From Acipenser ruthenus (lineage: Eukaryota > Chordata > Actinopteri > Acipenseriformes > Acipenseridae): a stretch of DNA of 64,000 nucleotides. The position numbers were made by a program, and so were the translations under genes. Numbering within the stretch: position 1 is the stretch's first letter; every line of letters starts with the position of its first letter. The DNA lies in NCBI RefSeq assembly GCF_902713425.1, contig NC_081198.1, positions 20,691,188-20,755,187 on the forward strand, given 5' to 3'. Shown here piece by piece: positions 31,291-42,423 of the stretch. The notes under the pieces are model-generated. The model did no database searches, was not told where the DNA came from, and was given only the letters and a program-made list of their open reading frames with translations.

Positions 31291-31372
31291 TAAAACGGCG
31301 GGAAAACTTGCATCAACACTGGCACTCTCCCTCCAGCAGGGGTAGACAAAATGCTCACAGGAGAGATCCAGA

Positions 31373-31388
31373 TCTGACTTTGACCAAC
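31373..31388 (-). terminator. U2 3' box
   Basis: Same 16-bp box, downstream of the gene at 31401-31587. Confidence 0.75.
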
Positions 31389-31400
31389 GTTAGAGAAAGG

Positions 31401-31587
31401 TGTGCACCGTTCCCGGAGGTACTGCAATACCGGGCCGATGCGTGGAGTGGACGGAGCAAGCCCCTGTTCCATCTCCCGATTCCAAAAATCAATTTAATAT
31501 ATGGTCCCCTGATAGGGGACGTATCAGATATTAAACTGATAAGAACAGATACTACACTTGATCTTAGCCAAAAGGCCGAGAAGCGAT
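31401..31587 (-). ncRNA. U2 snRNA gene, complete, consensus sequence
   Basis: 187 nt, identical to the genes at 23067 and 23847, with intact promoter and 3' box. Confidence 0.97.
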
Positions 31588-31844
31588 GGCGACTTGGCCC
31601 TTGCCCGGGGCCCCCCAGCCCGGACGGCACAGGGGGATTCAAAGGTGGGTGCAAAATTCCAAGCACAAGCAGACCCCCAAAAAACGGGCTGCTGCTTCCA
31701 GAGGGGAAATGTGCAATTTAAGCAGGAGAAAACAAAACAAAGCAAAAACACACACATAACACCAAAAACAAAACATAAACTGGCGGAGAGCGTCTTACAA
31801 ATAGTCATGCCAAGCTGCTATGCTGTGCAAGGTGCCTTGGGTAA
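31588..31844 (-). promoter_or_regulatory. U2 promoter (PSE + DSE)
   Basis: PSE 31635-31651 and SPH/ZNF143-like site 31826-31844. The base before the octamer-like site is changed (GAGAGCGTC for GAGTGCGTC on the plus strand). Confidence 0.75.
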
Positions 31845-31980
31845 CTACAACTGTGCCTCGCTGGCTGGCTGGCTTGCTAAGAAGGTCCTGGCATAGGGAC
31901 ATGTTCCACCACACTTGTCTGGTTAGCTGCATGCTCCCAGGAAACAAACTGCTGCTGTCTACATCATCACCACATGTGAA

Positions 31981-32070
31981 TAAAAGAAAGAAAGAAAGAA
32001 AGACAGCAAGAAAGAAAGAGAGAAAGAGAGAAAGAAAGAGAGAAAGAAAGAAAGAGAGAAAGAAAAAAAA
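31981..32070. repeat. (AAAG)n microsatellite
   Basis: Imperfect AAAG/GAGA tract. Confidence 0.95.
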
Positions 32071-32184
32071 GAAGTAAAACGGCGGGAAAACTTGCATCAA
32101 CACTGGCACTCTCCCTCCAGCAGGGGTAGACAAAATGCTCACAGGAGAGATCCAGATCTGACTTTGACCAACGTTAGAGAAAGG

Positions 32185-32298
32185 TGTGCACCGTTCCCGG
32201 AGGTACTGCAATACCGGGCCGATGCGTGGAGTGGACGGAGCAAGCCCCTGTTCCATCTCCCGAATCCAAAAATCAATTTAATATATGGTCCCCTGATA
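32185..32298 (-). ncRNA. U2 snRNA 3' fragment, nt 74-187 (interrupted by A5 and D)
   Basis: Same nt-76 junction as A4. One base is changed beside the Sm site (CGAATCC for CGATTCC on the plus strand). The matching 5' part of this U2 gene is 11.6 kb away at 43877-43910, beyond both A5 and D. Confidence 0.92.
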
Positions 32299-32942
32299 CT
32301 CTTTTATTGAGATTTTACATTTTTTTACATTTACACCCATTCGTTTTTTCATTCATTTTACATTTCTTTTAAAGATGACATTCATGCATACAGACATACA
32401 TTTTGTTTTAAAAGCATTTAAAACACATTTAAAAACACCAAGACAATTGTGCTTTGTACATGGTTAAAACAGACACAGATTAAAATCAACATGAAAAAAA
32501 CCTGTGCTGTTTTAAAAGTGACTGGAAAAAAAGAACCATCTATAAAAAAACAGTGCTTGTGAGGGCCGGGGAGTGCTCTCTAAAAAGGTTCAAAAGTGAA
32601 CATAAAACTATATTACTAAAACAGGGACAGGGGAAAAGGGACAGTGTATAAAACAGTGAGTTAAAATTCTAAAATTTTAAAACACTTAAAATGTAACTTT
32701 TAATAGTTAACATTAAAAATCTTTTAGATACATAAAACAAAACAAAATCAAATAAAACATTCAAAATAAATCAAATCAAAATCCATAAAACTGAAACAAA
32801 AAGACTACATAAAACCTGGGCACCGTTCAAAAACGGTCATGCCAGCTAAAAAGGGCGGAATGCTGGCATGACAAAATAAATAAAAGGCTTAGCGGTGCCC
32901 CGTAGTCCCGCTCCTAGGAGCTAGCGGTTCCAGTTTTTTCCT

Positions 32943-35900
32943 TTATTCCATCTTCACGTCCTGAAGTCCGGCGATCCTCCACTCCGCGCAGGCCTTGTCC
33001 TTCCCGAGGGTCCGGATGTCCAGAATTACAAAGTCCTTGATAAGAGTTTGTGCCCTTCTGGTCGTGGTGATAGTGTCTAGCTCCTGCTTGTGATAGACAC
33101 AGACGTTACGGCCTTCCCACAGGATCTGCTTGACAACATTGATGACACGCCAAACGCACTTAGCTGTGCTGGTAGTGATTCCTCCCGCAGGCCCATAGAG
33201 CACAGTCTCAGCGGTCATCTTGGCCGTGTCAGCAAACCTGTTTAGGAAGACAGAGACAGAGAGCCAGACACTGCCAGCCACATCACACTCCCAGAAGATA
33301 TGGGCTGGTGTTTCTCTCTTGCGGCACTTTGCATAGGGGCATGTTTCTACTTGGGCTAGTCCCCTCCTGAACATGAACGCTCGAGTGGGGAGTGCACTGT
33401 GGACGGTGTTCCATGCTATATCCTTCTGGACATTACTGAGGCAGCTGTGAGACACATTCTCCCAGATTTTTTGGCTTTGGGTGAGGGAGAAAGTAGCTAC
33501 TTTTTCAATTTCCTGGGAACCGGCAAGATATTTAGTTACAGCCTTGTATTCCCAGGAGGCCAATTTTGCTTTATCTAAGCCCAATTTATATTAGTGTCCC
33601 TTAAGGTTCTATAATACAATGGGGGGTCCCAGGAGTACGGCACGGTGTTATCAATAGTGCAGAGGCCCAAGGCCCTGAGACAGGTGGCAAAATAGAAACG
33701 ATTCATGTAACATACCTTCCTGTCCAGGGCCTGGATGTTCTTGATAGTTTGCGTGAGCCCCTGCACTCGGGTGAGCTGCACAACGTCCGGGACCCCCTTA
33801 CCTCCCTTCTTGTCGGCTTTACTCAGAGTGGCTCGCTTTACCCTCTCCATCTTGCTGCCCCAGATAAAGCGGTGGATAATGCGGTCCACCACTTTTTTGG
33901 TGGTCCTGTCTGGGGGAAAGATTTTTCCTACATAAGAGAGGATGGGGAACAGTATAGACTTGGTTATTAATACTCTACCCGTCATTGTTAAGGATCTTGT
34001 GCTCCATCCGCCAATCTTTTTACGGACCTGGTTAATGGCCGCCGTCCAGCTCTGGGCCCCCGAGCTATTGTTCTCGAAAATGAGGCCCAGAATCTTGATT
34101 TTGTCCTTTTTGACAGGGTACATGTCCGACAGTTCCCTATCTACCTGCCAATTTTTAGACACGTAGACTTCGCTCTTGGACTTATTAATCACTGCCCCGG
34201 TCGCCGTGCAGTACTTCTCAAGGATATTACTAATCCGAGGTACCGACGATGTGTTGGTGCAAATGAGTGACACATCGTCCATATATGCTGTTGTTTTGAC
34301 CTGGACCCCGTTGGATCCAGGCAGCTGGAAACCAGTTATATTGGTATCCCTACGAATTGCCTGCAGGAGGGGTTCAATGCACACGACATATAGCAGTGGG
34401 GATAGTGGGCAACCCTGTCTGACCCCTGACTGGATAGATATTTTACCAGTCAGGTGCCTGTTCACCAAGACTCGGGTACTAATGTTTGTATATATGGTTT
34501 TAACCCACTCCCTAAGTCCAGGAGCGAATTTCATCTGGTCCATCACTTTGTACATATATTCATGGCTTACCCTATCGAACGCCTTCTCCTGGTCAAGGTT
34601 GAACAGGCAGAGGGGATGGTTCCGTTCTCTAGAATAAGCCAGAATGTCCCTTGTTAACATTAAAATATCCGTGATGGACCTCCCTGGGACGCCACAAGCC
34701 TGGTCGGGGCCAATGACCAAAGGGAGGTGTACTTGTAGCCGGAGCATCAGAGCTTTGGCTAGTATCTTGTAATCCACGCAAAGGAGGCTGATTGGGCGCC
34801 AATTCCGTAGATCTTTAACTTCCCCTTTCTTATGAAGGAGAGTAATTACACTCTCCCGCATAGAAGGGCCCAACCGCTTCTCCCTGTAGACCGCTCTGTA
34901 GACCTCCGCTAAATGGACTTTTAGCGTGTCCCAAAAAAGATGGTAATACTCACCCGGGATGCCATCTGGACCTGGCGTCTTACCGGTGTTCATGGTCTTA
35001 ACCGCCTGGGTGAGCTCCTCCAGCGTGAGTTCTGGGTCCTTCTCCTCCTCCTCGTCGTCCCGCACTGAGTCAGGCTCCAACTGGCTCAGGAACCACTCTA
35101 TCAGGGTGTCATCTGTAGCTTTGATGTTATACAGGTCCCTATAGAAGTTCTCTACCACTTTTTTCACTCCCTCACTATCCTCTACTATCCTCCCCCTGCT
35201 GTCGAGCATGGAGGACATCAAGTGCTGCTTCTCCCTCGTTTTCTGGAAGAAGAAGCGAGTACACTTTTCGTCTTCCTCCATTTTTTGCACTTTTGCATTG
35301 TGCATGACCTTTCGTTGTTCCTCCCTACAAAGCACTGAAAGATCTAGCTTGGTCTGGGCTATCTCGTCGCTTACAGGGAACCCCCGAAGCTGAAGCAGGC
35401 TCAGACGTTGGAGGGCAGCATTCAGGTGTTTATATTTGGCCCTCCTTTCTTTTGCTTTCCTCTTGCCTGCTGCTATGAAATAACCCTTAGTTCTCATTTT
35501 GACCATCTCCCACCACTCTATAGGGGAGTTGAATAGGTCACGCAAAGTGGTCCACTCAACAAGCCTGCTCTTATAGGCTGCAGCTATGGAGGGGTCATCG
35601 AGTAAGGAGGTGTTTAATTTCCAGACCCCTGACCCCATCTGGGAGGTCTGAGGGACCTGCAATGTTACCTGCAGGAGCCTATGGTCAGAGAAGAAGACGG
35701 CCTGGGTGTCTACTGCCGTCTTCGTAAGGGAGCTGGTATGCAGGACGAGATCTATACGGGAGAAGGAGGTCCCAGATGAGCTCACCCAGGTAAAGGGAGG
35801 CACCAGGTCCTTACCTGCATCACACAGGGAGAAATCAGATATTACGGAGGACAAAACTCTACTAGAGCGGTCGTTGCGTGGCCTGCTCCGGTCTACGTCC

Positions 35901-36385
35901 CTCAGAGCACAATTGAAGTCACCTGACACGATGACGGGTACGTTCCCCAGCAGGAGTGGACGCAGCTGTGGAAAAAATTGAACTCTTTCGTTTTGGTTAG
36001 TGGGTGCGTAGACATTGACCAGTCTGAGGGGAGTGTTGTTGTATGTCACATCCACGCTCAGAATTCTACCAGGTTCTACCTCCCTGCTGCTGCGGGAGGT
36101 AATAAAAGGGTTTTTAAACAGGATACCTACTCCGTCGGCTCTAGCTATGTTGGAGCCCGACCAGAAGGAGTCCCCCAGGGTCCAATTCTCCTTCAGGTCC
36201 CTATAATCAGGGCTCGACGAAATACCACACTCCTGCAGAAAGATGAGATCTGCTTTCAAGTTAGCTAGATAGTTTAGTACATCAAATCTTTTTTGTGTCT
36301 CCCTGATGCTCCTGACATTAACAGACACACATATCAGGGCCATCAGGGTAGCTAACAAGAAAAGGAGTCGCTGCGTCCACCCCAT
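32943..36385 (-). pseudogene. LINE ORF2 (APE-RT), family A copy 5, one frameshift
   Basis: 33575-36385 covers APE, the whole RT (YMDD) and part of the C-terminal region. 32943-33584 covers the rest with the Cx4Cx7Hx4C knuckle. A 2-bp loss in a TATATA run near 33591 separates them. It could still give a 936-residue protein with complete APE and RT but no C-terminal knuckle. Confidence 0.92.
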
Positions 36386-36390
36386 AGCGA

Positions 36391-38337
36391 CTATGATTGG
36401 GAGGTCGGGACACTCTTCCTACTCTTAGCTCTACGCTTGCTTCGAGGGGGCTTGGGCTTATTTGCAACTCCCATCACCCCTGAGAAGGTACTCACTGCTG
36501 CCTCGTCCAAGAAGGCACCGTCTTTGTATGCACAGTACGTGGAGTTGTTTGGGCTATTCAACTCCCCACAAGGTAAGTCTGGTGGAACTTGCTCAGGGCC
36601 CCTCGGAACGTGTGGGTCAGCTTTGTCCTGGGGGGGGGTTATGACAGACAGCATTCTTTGGCTGTTACCGTCTGCTGAATTGGAGCTGTTAGCAGACTTC
36701 TGGCTTACCGCGTCCAGGGGTATTCCCATGTCCTCCAGTGCTGTATCTAGGAGGACCTCTAGGGGGCCCCTGGTTTTGCCCATACAAGGGAGGGGGTCAA
36801 GGATGCTTTGAAGGGAGGCCCTTCGCTTGAAGAGGGTCATTGCTACCGAGGTACTGCTGGTCAGGGAAGGTGTTGACCCCGACCTCTCCCTCGGTGCATT
36901 AGTGAACACCTCTTCTGCGAGGTGTGCTAGGGTTTGTGCCAACGACTGGGAAGGCTGGCTGGGGATGCCCTGGCTGGCTGCTACCTGCCCACTAGGCGGC
37001 AGTGTAGCCGTCCCACTTGCCTCCGTCTCTGCCTGCGAGGGCAAGACTGGGGACTTTGTGTGGACATTAGCTGGTTTGGGATCTATGGGGGCCACCTGCA
37101 ACTTGCTGTCTTTGATCTTGATCTTCTTTCTTTTCCCCCCCTCGTCTCTACCCTTTCTTTTCCCCACCCTCTGCTGGTTCTTCACTCCCGTCCCCTCCTT
37201 CTCACTCTCACTTTCACTGTCGCTTTCGCTTTCCTCCCCCACGGACTCAATCCTTATGGCGTCATAACGAGAGCCGAGGGGGAGTGCTGGCGCTGAGAGG
37301 GCCCTACTCAGGGGGGGGCCGCTGCTGGGTCCGGGCTCCCTCCCTGCCTCGTGTTCTGTATCAGAGGAGCTACTGGAGGAGCTAGTGGAGTAGCTGTTGT
37401 ACTCTCTCTCTGGGCTGGGGGAAGGGGTCCTCGTAAAACGGGACATGTCTCGGGGGCGGGGGGGTGAGGGGGGTGCTGGTGATGATGGTGGTGCTGGAGT
37501 CTGGGTTTTGGATACTGTTGGTGGTGATGTGGACTGATCTTTGTTACTTGCTCCCTCTTCCTGCTCAGGCCTAGGCTTGTTCGTATTTGCCTTGCTGGCT
37601 CTGGCCATGTTGGCATAGGAAGAGGGGCAGTCCTTAAACAGGTGCCCCTTCTTTCCACACAAATTGCACTGCCTCTCTTCTCTGCAGTGGCTGGTCTCGT
37701 GGGGGGCGCCGCAGTTCCTGCACTTGACTACAGTACATGCGGCCGCCAGGTGTCCTAATTCCCCACATTTCCTGCAGAGTTTTGGCATCCCATTATAGAA
37801 TACCAGCCCTCTGTTGGGCCCTAACACTATGGAGTTTGGAATGTGGCGGACGCCTCCAATGCCCGATGGATCAACATTGAGGCGTACCAGCCACTTTCTG
37901 GCTCCTGTCCAAACCCCATCTTCGTCTGTAATTTTCCTCCCTTCTGATGACACCCTCCCATAGCGGTTAAGCCATGTTGTAATATCATAGTCGCTAACAG
38001 CCTCATTGAAAAATTGGACAGTAACAACTTTCATTTCTCTGTCTGTCAGTGCATCCACACAAAATTCTTTGTATGGAGCGAGATATTTATTCTCCCCCCA
38101 AAAGGACCACATTTCTTGTAACTTTTGGGGGTTCCTAAAACTGACCTCAAACACTTCCTTAAGCCCTGGCAATTTCACCAAACAATTCAAGTCAGAAGGG
38201 GAAAAACCCATACCCCTCTGAAGAATGGTCCGGCTGAACTCCAGTCTCGTCAGTCCTGGTACCGTTTCATCTTGCTTGTTTCTTGTGAAGCGCACCGCAT
38301 TGTGCCTCCTGGTCTCCTGGGTTGGCCGGAACGCCAT
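36391..38337 (-). CDS. LINE ORF1 protein, family A copy 5, long 648-residue form
   Basis: Same RRM-like region, three CCHC knuckles and acidic/basic tail as A2. The C tract near 36631-36639 has nine C on the minus strand rather than eight. This carries the frame past the stop used in other copies. It adds about 80 residues with a basic end (KPKPPRSKRRAKSRKS) and stops 5 nt before the first ATG of ORF2. The tight spacing suggests the long form may be the original design. Confidence 0.88.
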   Translation of the reverse strand: MAFRPTQETRRHNAVRFTRNKQDETVPGLTRLEFSRTILQRGMGFSPSDLNCLVKLPGLKEVFEVSFRNPQKLQEMWSFWGENKYLAPYKEFCVDALTDREMKVVTVQFFNEAVSDYDITTWLNRYGRVSSEGRKITDEDGVWTGARKWLVRLNVDPSGIGGVRHIPNSIVLGPNRGLVFYNGMPKLCRKCGELGHLAAACTVVKCRNCGAPHETSHCREERQCNLCGKKGHLFKDCPSSYANMARASKANTNKPRPEQEEGASNKDQSTSPPTVSKTQTPAPPSSPAPPSPPRPRDMSRFTRTPSPSPEREYNSYSTSSSSSSSDTEHEAGREPGPSSGPPLSRALSAPALPLGSRYDAIRIESVGEESESDSESESEKEGTGVKNQQRVGKRKGRDEGGKRKKIKIKDSKLQVAPIDPKPANVHTKSPVLPSQAETEASGTATLPPSGQVAASQGIPSQPSQSLAQTLAHLAEEVFTNAPRERSGSTPSLTSSTSVAMTLFKRRASLQSILDPLPCMGKTRGPLEVLLDTALEDMGIPLDAVSQKSANSSNSADGNSQRMLSVITPPQDKADPHVPRGPEQVPPDLPCGELNSPNNSTYCAYKDGAFLDEAAVSTFSGVMGVANKPKPPRSKRRAKSRKSVPTSQS

Positions 38338-38893
38338 CCTTCAGCTGGCTCCTCCGATTGGGGTGGGAGAAGCCTCTGGACGTCCGGGTTGTCTCTCTCT
38401 ACGGAAAAGAGACAACGTAAGCAGCAAATCTGGGCAGTTGAAGGAACTATTACTTTAGTCCCTGAGGAGATGGTCGCCTCGCAAGAGGGACCCCCTCCCC
38501 AGGTGAACGGTGTCCTTCCCTGGCGGAGTAGGGGGCGCTGCTTGGCACCGAGACCACGTAGGAAGAATCGTGGCTGTGACGCCTCTTCGGGGTCCGGGGC
38601 CGCCCTCTGCTCCTACCAGATGGCGCCCTCTGCTGGGCGCCTGCTGCTCTCTCGGTCTGGATCTCGATTACAATCAAGGGCTGGGGATGAGGTCGTCTAG
38701 GTCATCAAAGGGTCCTCAAAGGTCGTCTGGATGGTAGGTCCTCCTTCTCTCGAACTCCAGGAACGTCTGGAAAAGCCGGAACCGCCTGAAAAAGAAAAAA
38801 ACTGGAACCGCCTGAAAAAGAAAAAACTGCACTCAACAGTCAACAAAATCTTGAAAGACCCTCGGCTTGGATTGGGCAAGCCAAAACCAGACT
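38338..38893 (-). other. 5' UTR of A5 (truncated)
   Basis: Family A leader sequence without its outer 180-200 bp. It contains the tandem pyrimidine-CAG units (38781-38827). No gene is visible. Confidence 0.75.
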
Positions 38894-39010
38894 TTTTTTT
38901 TATTTTTACAATCAACACAATACACAATTACAAAACTAACACATACAATTCACAATAACAATAGTTAACAGGCACCTCTAAAACACGTTTGTACAAAAGA
39001 GTGCATGTCC

Positions 39011-42000
39011 TTAAATAAAGTCCTCATCCTGCCTTGACAAGCCCAGACACTCCAACCTAGCACCAGCACTGCCCGGCCACTTCTCCCACCGCCAGATCCT
39101 CTCTGCTTCTTCACGCCCCCTCCTGTTGACATCACGCAATACATAGTCCCGTATGGCCCTTTGGCCGATCTCATAGGTCACACGGCAGCTCAAGGTCTCA
39201 GATTTCAAGACCAGGATATTCCTTGCCTTCCACAGGGCCTCCTTAAAACAGTTCACCACACACCAGAGCTGCCATGAGCCTTCCTCCTTCTTCTTTGGGC
39301 CATACAAAACCAGCTGTTCCTCCAACAGGTTGCCTTCCATCCACACAGCCAACAGGGGGGACGCCTTTCTCCACAAGCGCCTGGCAGACTCGCACTCCCA
39401 CAACAGATGGCACACCGATTCCTCCGCCCCACAGCCCTGAAAAGGACAGCTAGGGGTCTTGCACATCCCTCTGCCATGCATCACCGCTCTCACCGGCAAC
39501 ACCTCATGCATGATAAGCCAGGCCAGGTCTTTATGCTGGTTCATCAAAGCAGGATGGGCAGCATTCCACCACACCTTCTCTGGATCACCTACTGCAACCC
39601 TCTTTATAGGACATGTGGTCACACTCTCCTGCACAAAAGAAAGCAGTTTTCTTGGTTTTAAAAGCAGGTCTTTGTCAACCTTCCCCGTCAGTTTCCCCTT
39701 TAAGAACTCTTTAAACACTGCATACCCAAAGGGAGGATCAAAAACAATCGGGACAGTAAGGGGGATCTTTAAAATTCCTAGAAACCTTAAAAACGCCCCC
39801 ATAAAAAACCTCACAAACAAAGCCCCTTGACACTCCCCTCTTAACACCAATTCAACATGCCTGCAAACTGCGTGAACATATAAAAACGTTTCCAATTCCG
39901 GAAGCCCTTTACCACCCTTTAATACCCCTTTACACACCACCTCTCTCTTCAAACGCTCCCACTTGGCACCCCAAAAAAACCGAAACATCTGCCTTTTTAA
40001 AACTGTGATAACAGCCCTGGGGGGTGGGAAGACCACTCCCACATACAGAAGCAAGGGGAGAATGACCGCCTTGACAATGAGCACCTTCCCCTCCAGTGTC
40101 AGGCTCCTCTGTGTCCACAGCCCCATTTTCTGGCCCACTTTCTTTGAGACCTCCACCCAATTGCTCAGACCAGATCCTGTGGCGTCCATCCTTATACCTA
40201 AAACTTTTATAAAATCAGTTTTCACGCATACCCCAACATCCGGTACCCCCTCCCATCCCCCAAACAACATGCACTCCGACTTCTCCTTATTCAACTTGGA
40301 CCCGGAGGCCACACAAAAACACTCACACTGCCACAACACTCGTTTAATTGCTCTCTCACTCACACACAACACATTCACATCATCCATATACAAGACGCAC
40401 TTTGCCTCAGCTCCTCCACCCCCCGGGATAGCCAGCCCCCTGATCACCTTGTCTTTACGGAGGGCCTGAGCCAAAGGTTCCATACAACAGATAAAAAGCA
40501 GGGGGGACAGCGGGCAGCCTTGTCTTACTCCACTCTTGATATCAATTTGACCGGATAGCTTCCCATTGATACTCACTCTACTCCCTATATTACTATAGAG
40601 GAGACTTACCCACTTAACAATTTGATCTGTAAACCCCATTTTTCTCAAAACCTGGAGCATAAACTCATGAGAGATCCTGTCGTATGCCTTTTCCAAGTCC
40701 AAATTCAAAAGGCATACCGGCACCTTACGGTCCTGTGCAAAAAAGACAGCATCTCTCAGTAAGATAAGGCTATCCGTAATCTTCCGCCCTGGAACGCCAC
40801 AGGTCTGATCCGGATGGATCACCTCTTCTATCACCGTCCTCATTCTGCAAGTTAAAATCTTAGAAAAACATTTGTAATCCACATTTAAAAGGGTTAGAGG
40901 TCTCCAGTTTGCCAGTTCCTCTTTACAGTTCTTCTTAAAGACCAGCACTATAATCCCCTGTCTAAAGGATGCCGGCATCTCCTCCTTCAGCAAAGTCTCA
41001 TTGAACACCCTGGTTAAGTCCGGCCCAACCAAGTTCCAACAGGTCTTGTAGAATTCTCTGGGCAGACCATCCCCGCCCGGCGTCTTCCCGTCCCTGAAAG
41101 ACTCCATAGCAGCAGCAGCCTCCTCCAGGGAGATCACCCCGTTCAATACCTCACCCTGACACACCCTCCTCTCCAACCCCTCCAACATATCACTCACCAT
41201 GCTCTCATCAATCACCTTCCTTTCATACAACTTGGTGTAAAACCTCTCAGCCACATCTATCATGCCCTCCGTCTCCTTCCTCACCACCCCACTCTCATCT
41301 CTCAACCCATACAACACCTTACTGCCACTCATCACTTTCTTAAAGAAGTACCTAGAGCACTTCTCGTTCTCCTCCAAATGCCGCACCTTACTCTCCACAA
41401 TCACACTCTCGGTTCTCTTTACATGCAGCACTTTTAATTTGTTCTTAATCTCACACACATCACTCGCCACATTACACCCCATACTCCCCAATTCATACAT
41501 CCTATTCAACTTCCTTTGCAACCGGCTCACCTTCTTTCTCTCCATTTTTGCCATCCACACCCCCACTTCCACAAAAAACTTTTTAATTTTATTTTTTATA
41601 CACTCCCACCACTCACCCACTGAATCAAACATTTCTTTCAATGACTGCCACCCCTTGTACCTCCTCTCAAACTCACTCATAACATCCTTATTCTTTAACA
41701 CACTCACATTTAACTTCCACACCCCTCTCCCCACCACACACACCCCTTCCAGTTTCACCTCCGCACACACCATCACATGGTCAGAATAAAACACAGGCAC
41801 ACACACACATGCCACCCACTCCACTTCCTTTGAAGAAAAAATAAAGTCAATCCTAGAAGCCCTCACACCCGTTGTATCCGACCACGTGTATCCCGATAGC
41901 CCTGGATACAACCTCCTAAACCCATCTACTAATTGAGCATCCTGCACAATACTCCCCAACATCTTAGAGGTTTTATCCAGCTTCACACCCTCACCCTTCC

Positions 42001-42277
42001 TATCACTCACGCTTAACACACAATTGAAGTCCCCTCCCCAAATCACAATCTTTGATGTTTTCACAAACACCCTCAGTTTCTCAAAGCACTCAACCCTTTC
42101 ATGCTTATCTGGCGAGGCGTACACATTTATAACCCTCACCTCCTTCCCCATCCACTCCACATCCACTACCACAGCTCTCCCACACTCAACCACAGTTTTA
42201 CTTTTAATCTCTATATTTTTATTTTTGAATAACACAGCCACACCTGCATTCTTACAACCATTTGCCCCTGACCACAA
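39011..42277 (-). pseudogene. LINE ORF2 (APE-RT), family D, N-terminus missing
   Basis: 1088-residue open frame starting at an internal Met (MWSGANGCKNAGVAVLFKN). By alignment with family A this corresponds to residue 75 or so, so the first APE strand with the catalytic Asn and the LQE Glu is absent. Later motifs are present: GGDFNC, SRIDFIF, SDHVMV, LDLEKAYDRI (RT motif A), SGVRQGCPLSPLLF (B), YMDD (C) and the knuckle CPFQGCGAEESVCHLLWEC. RT might work, but the endonuclease cannot. Confidence 0.9.
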
Positions 42278-42423
42278 CAGAGCTCGGCGACGAGCAGACC
42301 ACCTCCGCTCTCCTGACCCCTCGTTTTTTTTTTTTCCTCCTTTCCACCACCCCCTCCGTCCTCACACCCCCATCCCCATCCGATTTCCTTTTACTTGGAC
42401 CCTTCTCCTGATCCATCCCACTC

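Larger units (their letters stand above)
29911..32298 (-). repeat. U2 array block 5: two complete genes between A4 and A5
   Basis: In plus order: scarred U2 5' part next to A4, promoter, microsatellite, complete U2 (30589-30775), promoter, microsatellite, complete U2 (31401-31587), promoter, microsatellite, and U2 3' part cut by A5. The 3'-end spacings of 812 and 784 bp differ mainly by microsatellite length. Confidence 0.94.
32299..38893 (-). mobile_element. LINE family A, copy A5 (5' UTR slightly truncated, joined to D)
   Basis: Inserted at U2 nt 75/76. The 5' UTR stops at AGTCTGG on the minus strand, about 180-200 bp short of the full 5' end, and joins the A-rich tail of D. No U2 sequence separates the two elements. 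Confidence 0.93.

Noticed and set aside
36391-38337. LTR retroelement gag because of CCHC knuckles in ORF1
   Set aside because: There are no long terminal repeats, protease, RNase H or integrase. ORF2 starts with an APE domain, which is LINE architecture.
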